Assembly: GCA_032207245.1 (NCBI GenBank) | Contig: CM063502.1 | Coordinates: 65,014,644 to 65,078,643, forward strand | Direction: 5' to 3' | DNA: 64,000 bases | From: Pardosa pseudoannulata | Lineage: Eukaryota > Arthropoda > Arachnida > Araneae > Lycosidae | Shown here: piece by piece, positions 36,681-51,797 of the stretch | Layout of the letters: the number at the start of each line of letters is the position of its first letter | How positions within the stretch are numbered: the stretch's first letter is position 1 | Notes under the pieces: generated by a model | What the model was told of the DNA's origin: nothing | What the model saw: only the letters and a program-made list of their open reading frames with translations | Databases searched by the model: none | Program-made: the position numbers and the translations under genes

Positions 36681-37276
36681 AGAGACAAATATAATGAGTT
36701 ATTCTATGCAGATAAAAGGAATTCATTAATTATGTATTCTTTAATTTATTCTATTGAATTTCGAAACATAACTAAGAATGAGTAGGAAATAAATGGCTTT
36801 TTAATGTTTATAATCCTGTAATGAAATAATTATTGCTTCGTTATGCAGTACAATTATTACTAATAGCTTTCATTTTCTTTTTCTTTATCTCCCCTCCCCC
36901 TCCTTCAAAACAACAATTTTAAAATTTTATGATTATTTTAAAAATTTTAGTGTATTTCTAACAGTCCTTTTTGAAACTTATGAGCTATTTTCTTTATAGA
37001 GTATAAAATGAAACTTAATAAAGTTTTCTAAAAGTAACGTTTCGAAACTTAAAATCTCATTTTCGTAGTTAAAAGAACTTTTATGGACATTTTATATGAT
37101 TTAAAAAAAAAAAAAAAAAAAAAGATATTTTTAGTTTTTTCTCCTAATATTTTCTGCGAATACTTAGGATACCAACTACGGTTTTAAAGCTTTTTCAAAC
37201 AATAAAAATGGTCATACAGACGCAAAAGTAATGTGCGAGTGTGGAATTTTTTAGATACCTGTTTAAAGAATTAATA

Positions 37277-37950
37277 CAGTAGAGAGCCTCAAATCAATAA
37301 TCGTCCGGACCTCGAGATGATTCGGAATTTCAGACTTTTCCAAGTTTTGGACTCAGAGCAAATTTTTTTTATGTAAAGAATAAATAGATAAAAATAAAAG
37401 TAATAATAATATCAACACTCCCCACCCCTCAATTCAGAATTCGCGAACTTGCGCACATATTACGTTCGAAATATGTTTGCAGAACTAAGCACGTCTAAGC
37501 TCTGCAATCTTGGGAAGAAAATGAAGATGTGAAATCACCATTTCGGGTTCGAGCTCAAAATCGCTAGTGCAATAGTTTTTCTACCTATCGGCTCCTACCA
37601 TGCGCACGCTTGAATGTCTCCTTGGATAGACTTTCCGGTTTTTTTCTATTGTTTTTTAACTGTTTTGCTGAGCGGAAACTTGACATTTGAAACGAATAAA
37701 ATCTGAAAAGCTTTTGCCTTCAGATGCTGCGTAAAAAGTAGAGGGGTTTTAAAATTGCAAATTACAATATACAAAAATTTATATAATAAATAAATATATG
37801 TAGATAAAAATAAATAAGAAAATCCGATAATCATACGATATAAAATTTATAACTAATAAAAAAAAATAATAAAAAAAACGATAGTTTTGAAAATATCTGG
37901 AATCGTGATCATTCTGAATTTTGGACGTCTGGAATTGAGGCTCATTCCTG
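37277..37950. mobile_element. pogo/Tigger-like non-autonomous DNA transposon
   Basis: The left end CAGTAGAGAGCCTCAAATC and the right end GGAATTGAGGCTCATTCCTG form inverted termini, and the similarity continues inwards (TCCGGACCTCGAG against TCTGGAATCG type motifs). The CAG...CTG ends with GCCTC are typical of pogo-like elements. No transposase frame is visible in 674 bp. An ORF at 37646-37834 is AT-rich noise. Confidence 0.5.
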
Positions 37951-38168
37951 AATCTATCAAAATAATTAATATTGTACCTTAAAATTTTAACCAGTTTTAC
38001 ATAAATATATTAGAAATGGCATATTAAGTTTTCAAGCAGATTAAAAACAACATAAATTAGTTTAGAAAGTCGGCTTAAAAAGAAAATAAAAAGGCTTCAT
38101 GTTTTATGAGATTTACATTGAGCTACTGCTTTTTACGCTATTTTTTTCTTCTTTTTTTATGGGAAAAT

Positions 38169-38201
38169 GGTTTGGTTTAGTTTGGAGCACTGCTCTACTG
38201 A
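38169..38201 (-). mobile_element. SINE family 1 tail fragment
   Basis: TTTGGTTTAGTTTGGAGCAC is the reverse complement of the family tail (GCTCCAAACCAAACC). Confidence 0.5.
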
Positions 38202-38892
38202 AACTGAAATTGTTAAAAATGGACTTGATTCACTATTAATAGTAATACTCAACGGTCATGGAAACGTTGCTGAAACTAATATCATGTAAACTAACATAAG
38301 TATTATATCATGCTTAAAGAATCGGAAAATTCTTATATGTTCCAATACGTAGTGCAGTACAAAATTTGTTTTTTTCGGCATGACTGTATGTGGACTTTTT
38401 TATTCGAGTTTTATAAGAAATTGTATGGCTAAACAAGTGTCTATCAATTTGTGTCACTAGTATTACATATGTAAATTATGCATTTGAAAGGATCAATCAT
38501 TACTGTCGAAACTCGTTATAACGAACTGTAATAGACCAAAGGTTTTCTTCGCAATATCCGATGTGTAAGAAAAATGTTAGATCTCACAAAATGTCTGATT
38601 CATTAGTTGCTCATTTTATTTAATAATGAAAGGATTTGAAAAGCAATAAGTATTTATTAAAATGGATTTTTAAGGAATAAATTGACTAAAATCGATGAAA
38701 TTGAATTGACCAAATGCCTATTAAATTGACACGCGAATTATATTGAGTTTAAAATGTAAGAAATGACAAATGAAAAATTTTTATTTTATTTTAAATTATT
38801 GATCAATGTTTTTGAAGAAGAAATAATTGGTAATCAGCTTACGTTATGCCCATTTCAAGAATATTTTATTAATTTCTTTGTCCGATACAATG

Positions 38893-39068
38893 GGCCGAAC
38901 GATGGCCAAATGGTTAGGGTGCTGGCCTTCGGAACTGGAGTTCGTGGGTTCGAATCCCACTATGGCATGGATGTTCGTAGCCGTTCGGAATCGGCTTTAA
39001 GCTGTAGGTCCCGGTCTCATTAACCCTCGTGTTGCACAAAGTAGACCGTAGCGCTCCAAAACCAAACC
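38893..39068 (+). mobile_element. SINE family 1, well-preserved copy
   Basis: This is one of the best copies. The head is GCCGAACGATGGCCAAATGG TTAGGG (A box), then GTGGGTTCGAATCCCAC (perfect B-box core GGTTCGAATCC), GGCATGGATGTTCGTAGCC, GTTCGGAATCGGCTTTAAG, GGTCCCGGTCTCATTA and the tail GTAGCGCTCCAAAACCAAAC. The length is about 175 bp. The intact B box suggests recent activity. ORFs on either strand here are shadows. Confidence 0.9.
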
Positions 39069-39169
39069 AATACAGTAGACTCCAACACTTTTTTTTCGCA
39101 TTTTTGTGGACAAAAATTGTTATTTCCATGCATTTGTTATAAAATTGATTTCGTGTTATAATGGGGCTT

Positions 39170-40578
39170 GTTTGTCATCATAGTTGGTCCTAACATTTTT
39201 AAGTAAACATAAAAAGTGCTGCCTTTCCAAGCAAAAAACAAATAAATAAATAAATAAATAAAATAAATCAAGAAAACATTAAAATTAAAAAATGTTAACC
39301 AGAAAACTTACATATAATTAAGAAAATAATGTTGTTACAGATTTAAGGAAAACTGTTAGGCGATTATGCTGCCTAGTTTGCTTACCATCTAGGGCCAGTC
39401 CTGCTGTCATGCCCGTTCAGAAATTTGTTAATCTAGTCATGTCGTATAATAAGTTCTACGTGGTTGAAAAACAGTTGCCAGCTTCAAAGAGCGCCATACT
39501 TTTCTCTTTTTTTTAATGTTATGCTCGAACTATGAATATAGTGCAAAAACGTCAAGCAGGGAAGCAAGAAGCACAAAGAGTGTCTTATCATTTGTCTACA
39601 GGCTAAGCGTAAACATTGTAAGCTTTCTGTTAAACCGAATTGTCACGGCCGACCGCAGATGTTCTCGTTATAGGTCACTCTTGCTTTGCGAATCCTAAGG
39701 TTTTATGAAATAGAAGCTCTTTTTCACCATATTCGTTTTTGAAAGCTTTATATTTCAATTTGTATGATTCACTTCACCGCTTGTGTTATGATATTTTGCA
39801 CAAATGAAGTGTATATTTATAGTGAAGGAGAAGAAGTTATAATAATCTTAAAATAAATAAGGATTTTCCTTATAATTTAAAGAAGTGGAGAGCAAATCGT
39901 GAGTAGCGACCCCTCTGGGGTTCAAGAACAAATTAAGTAAGGCAAAAAAAGAAGTTATAAGGCATATTTTCAATGAGTGTTAGATACAAGTATAATAGTT
40001 AAATTAAATAGTATTATTTACAAAGATAGAACGATATTTTTTTCTACTTAATGGTTAGGATGAAATTTTACACAAAATGAGGCTTCGCAAATGAAAAGAG
40101 CTTGAGCATCACATAATCTAAAAGTTTGCAAATGGATTCAAATAAGACATTTGTTGGTTACCAAAAGAGGAAAATACGTATCAGAAACAAGTAAAAAATT
40201 AACCATTTTTTTGTTGTTGTTTTGATTTGTTTTCTTTTGGTGGTGCTGGAGGAGCTTTATAAAGGATTTTTCTGATTGTAGCAATGAAGGGTTAAAAAGT
40301 AATTCAAAAAAGAAATCGTTTGGATATCCAAAATACAAACTGAAAACTTAAGAAAGCAGAAAACTGTAAAAAATTAACCAATGTTTTGCTTAAAGACATA
40401 AAAACGTCAGATGATTAAAAAAAACTGATTCGTTAAGAAACGCTATCAAGGAAGATACGTAGGAGCGCGCCAAAGATGACAGTGTGTAGAATAAAACGAG
40501 CGATGAATTGGAGAAAAGGAATCTTATTGATTAATCGTCAACAAATGAGAAGATCGAAATTTACGTTGAAAATATTTG
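39170..40578. other. Intergenic, no gene seen
   Basis: A GC-richer patch near 39370-39500 (with CAGTCCTGCTGTCATG) may be an element end. No coding exon or RNA gene was recognised. Confidence 0.35.
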
Positions 40579-41390
40579 TTCTGTCGCAGGGGGAATAATT
40601 CGTTCTTCATCTTTAACTTTAAATTTAATTGAAATAGAAGATCCTTCGACTTCTCACAAAATAAGGATTGCTATTAGAGAATTAAACATAGGGAATTACA
40701 AATTTTTCGAATTCAACTAACTCTGGTAGAAGGAAGTTTGTTTAATACTATTTCTTTCGGAAAATGAAAAACGAGAAGTATAAAAAAAATTCATGAGTGA
40801 TGCAATCTGTTTTATCAAATGTGGTTTTTGTGAAATAGATTGCATATTTGTTCTGTCGCAGAGGGAGTAATTCTTTCTTCATCATTAACTTTAAACTTAA
40901 TTGAAATAGGAGATCTTTTGAATTAGCACAAAATAAGGATTGCTATTAGAGAAGTAAATATAGGGAATTGCAAATTTTTCATAATCAACTGATCCTGGTT
41001 AAAGAAAATTTATTTAACCCTATTACTCTCGGAAAATGAAAAATGGAGAAAGATAAAAAGACACGAGGTATGCAGTCTATTTCATAGAATGTTTTTTTTT
41101 TTAATATATTACAATATCTATTCTGTCGGAGAGAATATTTCATATTTCATCTTTAACTTTAAACTTAATTGAAATAGAAAGTCCTTCGAATTCGCGCAAA
41201 ATATGGATTGATGTTAAAGAAGTAAGTTCAAAAGAAGTTACAATTTTTTTGTATTCAGCTAACTCTGGAAGAAGAAAATGTATTTTAATCCTTTTACTTT
41301 ACGAAGAGAAAAAAGAGGGAAAGACTAATTGAACATGAGTGATGTAATCTATTTCATCAAAAGTGGTTTTTGTTTTGTGATGTAAGTTTT
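40579..41390 (+). repeat. Three tandem copies of a 271-bp unit
   Basis: TTCTGTCG recurs at 40579, 40851 and 41121. Each is followed by CATCTTTAACTTTAAA or a close variant, AATTGAAATAGAA, AAAATAAGGATTG, a stretch around TCAACTAACTCTGG and a closing GATGCAATCTGTTTCATCAA type motif. The copies are perhaps 75-85% alike and have no shared ORF. Confidence 0.9.
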
Positions 41391-41472
41391 GAATAACAAA
41401 GCAAGGTCGTAGCCTTTATTTGGGGAAGAACCAAACAATAGTTAAATAAAACGGCAGCTACTGTATGATTAT

Positions 41473-41476
41473 ACAT

Positions 41477-41522
<46 letters not shown>
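41473..41522. repeat. Compound (AC)n(AT)n microsatellite
   Basis: About 9 AC units run into about 16 AT units. Confidence 0.95.
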
Positions 41523-41525
<3 letters not shown>

Positions 41526-41866
41526 AGGTCTAAAAAAAGGGTAGTTGGAAATTATGTAAGTTAAAAACGATTTTAAAAAGGGAGCTCTTTTATAATAATA
41601 AAAAAAAAATGAAAAAGACCCACTCTCGCGTAAGCTTTCAGGATAATCCGGTCAGGCGGAAGCATTTTTGTGCTATTTGATGAGCTTGTAAACTGATAAG
41701 TTTGATTGGCACGTGGACATAGAGCGGTCAACATCTTCACGCATAGCTCCGCCACGAACAATGAAAATGGCGCATGTTGCTTTCCTTAAGAACGATGAGT
41801 TAATAAAACTTATTAATATCAAGAAGACTGTCTTCCATTTGCCGTAACTCTGGATCACGACTTGTC

Positions 41867-43947
<2,081 letters not shown>

Positions 43948-44385
43948 CTCCGAAATGGCTTAGTGGTCAGCATGCTGGGCTAGAATTCCGCGATGCTGGA
44001 TTCCAAGGCTGGAAGGCGCATTAACTTCTCCCTGTACACGAGAACATGCAGGTTAAACCTGTGAGTCTGGATGTCCCCTTTTTGGCAGGTAGGAGTAACA
44101 GCATAAAAACAGTAACATAAATCTCCCCTCCTGAGATTCGCCGAACGATGACCGAATGACTAGGGCGCTGATCTTCGGTCTCGGAATTCGTGGGTTCGAA
44201 TCCCACTGTGGCATGGACCGTTTGGAATCGGCTTTAAGCAGTAGGTCCCAGTCTCATTAGTCCTCGTGTTGCAAAACAGTAAACCGTCATGCTCCAAACC
44301 AAACCTCCTGAGGTACTTAAAAATAAAAGGAATCGCCAGCCTGGCATCACGAAAGCCTTGCACCCATTAGGGTAGTCGGCTTCTT
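43948..44385 (+). mobile_element. Second SINE-like retroposon family, interrupted by a family 1 SINE
   Basis: The head TCCGAAATGGCTTAGTGGTC plus AGCATGCTGGG resembles a tRNA A-box region. The left part runs to 44135. The unit then seems to resume after the inserted SINE (44313-44385, AATCGCCAGCCTGGCATCAC). The B box is degenerate. The whole unit, with the insert removed, is about 270 bp. Confidence 0.5.
44136..44303 (+). mobile_element. SINE family 1 with a 9-bp target duplication
   Basis: It is bounded by CCTCCTGAG at 44127-44135 and again at 44304-44312, a clear target-site duplication. The copy holds CGCCGAACGATGACCGAATG, GTGGGTTCGAATCCCAC (intact B box), CGGCTTTAAGCAGTAGGTCC and the tail GCTCCAAACCAAA. 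The body is shorter by about 10 bp after GGCATGGA. Confidence 0.9.
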
Positions 44386-44499
44386 TCGATGTATCAAACA
44401 CTTCTCTAAAAAATTCGGTGTGTAGAATATTTTAAAATCGAGCTGAAATTGTATCCCATGCATATGAACCAGTATTTTACTAAATGATGGTCCCTGTAA

Positions 44500-44645
44500 C
44501 GCTTAGTAAGTTAATAGACATCTTACTATTCATCGACCTCTACAAATTATAATTTCCCCCGCACTTTACCTTGCAACCTCAAATCATTACGCTTCGCCTT
44601 TCGCGTTTTACGACGGGAATTACGCATTCTAGATTATAGCTCCTG
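44500..44645 (-). pseudogene. Tc1-like transposase relic
   Basis: Minus-strand translation gives NLECVIPVVKRERRSVMI, a stop, and then, after decay, RSMNSKMSINLL. These match the central block of Tc1 transposases that follows the first catalytic Asp (xxECVxPVVKxxxxSVMIWG and then MNSxxYxxxL). Stops interrupt it. The retroposons at 43948-44385 lie on its C-terminal side and may have landed inside it. Confidence 0.55.
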
Positions 44646-44696
44646 TTCGACATCTCACATAGAACGTTCGAAGTGTTGCAAACACCTAAAAGCCAC

Positions 44697-45240
44697 GAGA
44701 ATAATCAAGCTCTTTTAAAGGGTCTGGAAACTTTTAATAGCTACAAAATGAACTTTATTTCAGTCTTCCATAGCATAAAAATTTGTAGTGTGAACGAACC
44801 TCTGAAGAACCGCATACTGGCGAATATGCTTTCAAATTCTTTAATATACATTTCAGTCAACATTAAGAAAAAGGAAAATAAACATTTATTCTAATTCTTC
44901 AGTTTGTAATAAGTAGTGGTAGCCATAAATTGTCCAGCTGGTCCTGGGCGATAAAATTTAGGAGCTCAAAAAGTTTGTTTGTCGATAAAACAATTTCTCG
45001 TAAGTTTAAATTAATATTATTTTCCTATTTGAAATATGTAGTTTTCTTGTTACTAAGGTTATTATATAACTCTGTCTTTATTTAAAAAAAATCAATTCAT
45101 TTAAGCTTGGGGGGGGGCGTTTTTAGGGTGTGGTTACGGTGGCAAAAAAGCTAGGGCGGGCACTGCTGACCATATGTTTATGAGTAGAAGGAGTACAACA
45201 TTAAAAACAGTGGACTTTTCAGCAAAATTCACTTAAGATA
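44697..45240. other. Intergenic, no gene seen
   Basis: Contains an 8-9 G run (about 45110). No coding signal. Confidence 0.35.
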
Positions 45241-45783
<543 letters not shown>

Positions 45784-46141
45784 TCATTCAAAATCACAAC
45801 ACAGTTTATTTCTGGTAAGAAACATGAAATCCATACAACAGGCAAACACTTTTACAACCTCGTGCACATAGACAATGTGATCCCGCACAAATTCTTTTCA
45901 AATATTGATTCCTCAGGTAAAAAGACTACGAATAATCCCTAAGCACAATTGATCACGTGATAAAAAATACCCATGTTTAAAGAGAACGCGCTAACTATTG
46001 GCTAAAGTCGTACAGACAGAGGCTGAATTAAGTCTATAGTGTGTCTGGAGGGAAAAATCAGAATTACCGGCGAAACCCCAAACTTACTTTATGAACAAAA
46101 GTTATTAAATTAATGTTAAAATTCGTAAATAAGGGATTTTA

Positions 46142-46252
<111 letters not shown>

Positions 46253-46479
46253 AATGTAAACTGCAACTTCATACGAAGTAACAACATTGAAACTTTATTA
46301 GCTATGATGGGTATATTAAGTGTGAAAACAAATTTAAAGGTTCAAACTTAAAAAAAAGGAAGCTCTGTTTGCAAATTTTGCAAAAATGTTGCCAGGGAAA
46401 AGTGGTCAATATAATGGCAGGTAGAATCTAATAAAGTCCAATGAATGACCAAACTGCTGATTTACTCTTTTTTTTAAGC

Positions 46480-46560
46480 CGCGGTATCTCTGTTGGCTAA
46501 TATAAGTCAGAGATCTCGTGTGCAACGGGATCGAGGCTCGAGCTGTCGTAAGATCCATTG
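46480..46560 (+). other. Possible tRNA-like SINE head
   Basis: TCTCTGTTGGCTAATATAAG is A-box-like and GGGATCGAGGCTCGAGC is B-box-like. The cloverleaf does not close well, so a tRNA gene is unlikely. Confidence 0.25.
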
Positions 46561-47005
46561 TGTTCATTAACGGCGACTGGGGTACGTAATATATGTTCGG
46601 AGTCGCAAGTATGTCCTCCAAGTTCTAAAACGATACCTTTGGAGGTGGCAGGCCAAGCCCAGGAATCTTCTGCTAGGTCCCTACTTCTAAATTACGAAGA
46701 CCCTGTGAGGATATTGTTATTAACATTTTTCAATAGTTATTGTCGATGATTTATAAAATATATAGCAAGTTACTGCTTTTGCTTAAACAGGGTGTCTAAT
46801 GAAAATAAAACTGCTCATTTATTGGTCAACTTTTTGTTCATTTACTGGGATTTAGTGGTCATTTACTGTTTTCTGCTACTTTTCTGTTTTTAATTTCTTA
46901 TCATTAATGTTCATTTATTATTCTAGGCATATATTTCCTTGAATTTAAAGGTTACAATTAAATAAACAACTTTAGATAAGCTTGTACTATTACAGGTTTA
47001 CAAAT

Positions 47006-47155
47006 TTTTCTTTTGCCAAATATTACAGAATATTTATTCGTTTGTCCTTTAACTCTTTTGTTATATATATAAATATATATATATATATATAATATTATAT
47101 TTTTCTTTTGCCAAATATTACAGAATATTTATTCGTTTGTCCTTTAACTCTTTAG

Positions 47156-47160
<5 letters not shown>
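47006..47160 (+). repeat. 95-bp tandem duplication
   Basis: TTTTCTTTTGCCAAATATTA and the following 50 bases up to TTTAACTCTTT occur at 47006 and again at 47101. The first unit has an AT-rich filler after it. Confidence 0.93.

Positions 47161-47246
<86 letters not shown>
47158..47246. repeat. (TA)n microsatellite
   Basis: A TA array with one GTA interruption. Confidence 0.96.
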
Positions 47247-47248
<2 letters not shown>

Positions 47249-47666
47249 AGGAAAATTCTCATGGGTTTTCAAAACTTAAATCAAGGTAAAAAAATCCCCA
47301 CGTCATTTTGCATTCCCTTTTTTAACCCCTAACTTAAATTGACCATTAGGGCTACAGTTTACGCCCTCAGAGAAGGGGCCTGACCAATTATAAACCTACA
47401 TGGCCCTAGCGGACAATTTAGGAAATTTCCAAATGAAAAGGAGATACACGCTGTCAAAGACAGATTTTTCTAGAGATATTTTCCCACAGATGTCGGCCCA
47501 GATATTACGGGTCTTGTACATAGAACTTCATGCTAGCTGACCCTTCAGTTTGTCCTGTCCCTATAATGAAGTGGGAACCCGTCGTCCAACGTTATCGTAA
47601 TAAAGGTCTTCAGGTAAAACGGTATCATTTTTATGGCCATGACTGCAACCACCCATCGAGAAGTCC

Positions 47667-47671
47667 GTCTC

Positions 47672-47736
<65 letters not shown>

Positions 47737-48158
47737 CTTTAATGGCTATTTAGATAACTTCCTTTATAAATTATGTAACATAAAAAATTTCTAGATTTAA
47801 CAAAATATTTTTAAAGCCCCAATTTTAGTTATTTGTAACTGTTGCTGTTATCTAATTGCGTTCAAAATTTCACATTTTTTCTTATGCATATACACATTTT
47901 TTTGGTTAGAAATTATAAATCAACATTATGCGCTTTACAGTTATGAACTAGTAGGTATTACCTCAGAGGTAAAACTTTTGATCGCAGCTAACGGCCACAC
48001 GAAGAGAATTTCAATGCAGAGTAAGCAGTCGTTAACAGCGGAACTGAAAAGTGAAACTAAACCTCCATGTAAAATATCCATGCCTGAAACGGGATTTAAA
48101 CCCGGGAGCTACAGTTAGTGGCCGACCTAATGTAATTGAGGACTAGAGCTTTAATCGC
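47667..48158 (-). repeat. Right arm of a long inverted repeat
   Basis: Reverse complement of 45241-45783. It starts GTCTCATTACACACAC, then an AC/AT array, and ends GACTAGAGCTTTAATCGC. It shows only scattered differences from the left arm outside the microsatellite. Confidence 0.85.
47676..47736. repeat. Compound (AC)n(AT)n microsatellite
   Basis: About 17 AC units then about 13 AT units, inside the right inverted arm. Confidence 0.96.
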
Positions 48159-48566
48159 CCTGGGGTTTCACTTATTGGAATGATCACCATACAAAATGTC
48201 AAGAAAAATATATAATTGAGGTTATTTAAACAATATTAAGTAGATAAAACTATTTGGAAGCTAAAAAACCTGTTAGACTACAGAAAAATCAACTTACATC
48301 TAAAAGAAAAATATATATTCAAAAAAAGCCATTTTGTATTTTAAACTCTGTTTTGATTTTATTTGTCAATAAAAAGTTTAAGAAAAGACATCCTAAATTT
48401 CAAGTTTGTTTGAAAGAATTGCAGCTCAAAAATTATACAGACAATTGTAAAAACAAAATATATCTACAAGCTTTTTAGATATTGCCCATTTCAAGTTTTT
48501 TGAGCTACCTTCTTATTTTTCATTCGGCCTTTTTCGTAATCCTAACACTTCAGGTACCGAACCCGA

Positions 48567-48733
48567 TTTGGTTTAGAGCACCAAGGGTTTTGCTAAACGA
48601 ATGTTACTGAGACCAGGACCTACTGCTTTATGCCGATTCCAAACGGATAGAAACATCCATGCTATCAGCGGGATTCAAGCCTGCGAATTCTGGTACCGAA
48701 GAGCAACGCTCTTCCCATTCGGTCATCATTCAT
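48567..48733 (-). mobile_element. SINE family 1, minus strand
   Basis: It reads in reverse: tail TTTGGTTTAGAGCACCAAG, GAGACCAGGACCTACTGCTT, CCGATTCCAAACGG, B box GGGATTCAAGCCTGC, and head CCATTCGGTCATCATTC. Confidence 0.8.
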
Positions 48734-51287
48734 CTTTCCTAAGTGGTCTTATATGGCTCCGAACCGGAACTGTGCTTAAAACCGGACGACGAATAAAAAA
48801 GAGAAAAGAAAAAAAAAATTAAAAATTCCAGCAGCGCCACCGAATAATTATATTCATATAAATTAACTAATAGTATACTAATTATGTACATTTCATAAAC
48901 TTGTGTAAGTCGGTGCATATTCTGTTTGTAGCAAAAAATTCAATACTATGTTAGTGCTCCAAAACCACTCAACCAGTACATATTTCCCTTGACATCTGTC
49001 ACTGTCAGGTAAATTTTTCACTTGTCACGTGGCATTTCCATACATTTTGATTTCACCTGAAAATTTTGGTACACCTCGCTTTTCATTTTGTTTCGGTACG
49101 CTCGAGTATAAATATTACACTGCTAGATAAGTGAGAACGAGCTTTAGGATAAAGCCTTAAAAAAAAAAACATTGACAAGTACTCTACGGGACATTAAAGT
49201 TTAGGAATCTCTGACTTAAAGTTGTGAAACTATATACACATATAAACTGAAGTATAACTAGATCAATCACAATAATCTTTTTCAGTCAAACAGTTGTTAT
49301 AAAATCAATTTGTGAATGATTTTTACATCTCTCCTGCCCCTCAATTATTTCTTCTATTGCTTCATCATTACTTAAAGTATGCATTGGACACAAGACTATT
49401 TTTTAATATTATGTTGTTTCTTTATTATTGAACAGTTAATTTATAAGAAATGTTTTTATGTCTGTAAGTTGAATTTCATTAAAAAAAATGGACTTCTATA
49501 AATATAAATTGAGTTCTAGCAGTCTAGATAAAGTTGAAACTTAACGAATTCATAAATTTACTTTAATGTACATTAGAAATGTTTAGTGAAACTTTTGCAG
49601 AAACCTATGAAAAATTAAATCATAAGAGATATTTTAGAAATAAACAAAAAAAATTTTAAAAATATGATCTAAAAATATCTGATTTTTTAAATCAAATTAA
49701 TTGTGATTGATTTATAGTTCATTGTATTTGTGTAAAATTTGTGTAATTTGTACACATGTACCTTGAATCAGAAGGTTTTACAATGCATCTGTTAAGAAGC
49801 TTCCAGCAATAAAAAAAAAGAAAAAAATAGTTGTAGTAGTAATAATAATAGAAAAGAAAAAAAAAAAAAAAAAAGAAAAACCCATTGGATTGTTAAAAGG
49901 CTTATTCTGATTTCAGAGAGCTTCTGACCCTCAGATTACCCCCTACCCTTCCTCTTGCCTACGCCCATGTTCTCGTGTTCTTATTTTAGAACTTTCTAGT
50001 TATTTATTCATTTAAACATAAATTTGCCTTTTTGAGGGGACGCGGTACTCAAAAATACGGAAAAAAAATACCAGATTTTATCTTGTTAATTGGCTTGAAT
50101 TAGCATTTCATGCAAAATTTTGAGTGTTTTCACTATTTTAAAAGTTATTTACGATTTTATGTATAGAAGCTTACTTTTATCATATAAAAACTTTATATGT
50201 CTCTTTCTCCATACTTGCTTTTCATCGAATGCCATGCATTAAAAATTCTAAGGCTTTTCTATTTTTAAGTATTACATTTTTTATACTTGTATTCTGTAAT
50301 AGAATGAAACCATGCATGGGATTAACAATAAGTTGGTTGTTTCTTGATTATTTTTTAATATATAAAGCTATACAAGTAACTGTCAAATTTCCTCTTTTTT
50401 GTCTATAAGTGTTAGTGAATAATTTTCTATCAAATATTTTTTTTGAGATATCCGGAAAAATCATGCAAGCGTTTGTGCAGAAAGCTGTGATAGATCTCAA
50501 TCTTTTTTGATCAGTAATATTAACACTTGAAAAAGATATAAGAATTTTTTTTTAATTTAAAAACTTCAACTTAAAGACTACCATGTCAATATTAAAATAT
50601 GCTTTTCAGCCAAATAAATATGAACATTTTAGTCTCTTCACCGTCTTAGGAGATTCTCCTTCCTCGTGTAAAAATCTGTTTGAAGAAAGTATTGATTAAA
50701 TTGGAAATGTCTAGGGCAATAATTATGTAAGATTTAACAGGGTCTTAGAAATTAAAATTTTTCGAATGAAAGCTTTAATTCCTAAGATCGTGTGAAACAT
50801 CACATAATTATTGGACAATATTACTGGAGAAAAACTGTGATTTTATTTTATTTTTAAACTGAACAATTAAAATTAATCAATTTAAAAATAAATAAATAAT
50901 CTTAAAATTCTGTCTAAAGATGTTTTAGTTTTCGTTTTAAAAATCATTTTTTTAAGAGGGGAGTAAACAGTATAAACTGAAAAGATTTTTTTTTACCACT
51001 TTTAAAAAATAAATAGTAAAACGGATGCAAATAATTAAACAAAATAAGTAAAACGCGTGAAAATTAATAAATAAAATATATAAGTTTAAAGCAGATGAAT
51101 GGATAAATTAATGAAATGAAGATAAATATAAGAAAAAATTGAAATGTAATGAAAATAAAATAAAATATGAATAAATAAATAAAAGAAAATCAATTTAAAG
51201 TAAATAAATAAAAAATAGGAAATTACAAATTAATTAATTAATTAATTAAAATAGAATAAATAAAATTCGACAGTAGTAAATACAAAA

Positions 51288-51322
<35 letters not shown>

Positions 51323-51627
51323 AGAGAATAGTAATTCAATGATAGTAACATGGAGGGTAAGACATAAATTTTAAAATTTAATTAAGGTCAAAACATATAT
51401 TTACTTCCATTTGAGTATATCGTATAGTTTGTTAATGTTTTCAGCGAAATAAATTCCAAATAGTTACTATTATTATTACCTTCTGTCTCGAGAAATTGTT
51501 TTACCTAACTACACTAAATTGAATTATCGACTATTTTCTAGCGTGAAAATAAATTCAATAAAGTTTTCTAAAATATAAAACTTTAAATCAAGAGGAATGT
51601 TTGATATTCAAGGCAAAGTGGAGATTT
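48734..51627. other. Intergenic, no gene seen
   Basis: AT-rich with A-runs at about 49857-49874 and 51289-51320 and short AATAAAT-type simple repeats at 51060-51270. No coding exon was recognised. Confidence 0.4.
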
Positions 51628-51797
51628 TGGTTTGGAATAGGATGCTATGATTAGTTCAACCTCAGGGCAAATTCGGTCTGAACCTACTGCATAAAGGTGA
51701 TTTCAATCAGCTACGAAGACCCATGCCTTTAGTGGTATTCGAACCCATGAACATCGTTACCCAAAGCCTACGTCGTACAGATTTGGCCATTGTTATG
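51628..51797 (-). mobile_element. SINE family 1, minus strand, diverged
   Basis: Reverse order: TTGGTTTGGAATAGGATGC, GGTCTGAACCTACTGCATAA, CAGCTACGAAGACCCATGCC, B box GTATTCGAACCCATG, and head GATTTGGCCATTGTTATG. Confidence 0.75.

Noticed and set aside
38893..38965. Possible functional tRNA gene
   Set aside because: It has A and B boxes, but the same segment recurs with a common SINE body in many copies and the cloverleaf is imperfect.
38509..39170. Possible Tc1/mariner-like element: CTGTCGAAACTCGTTATAAC at the left, GTGTTATAATGGGGC at the right
   Set aside because: The ends do not pair well as inverted repeats and no TA duplication is convincing. The SINE inside may simply lie between unrelated motifs.
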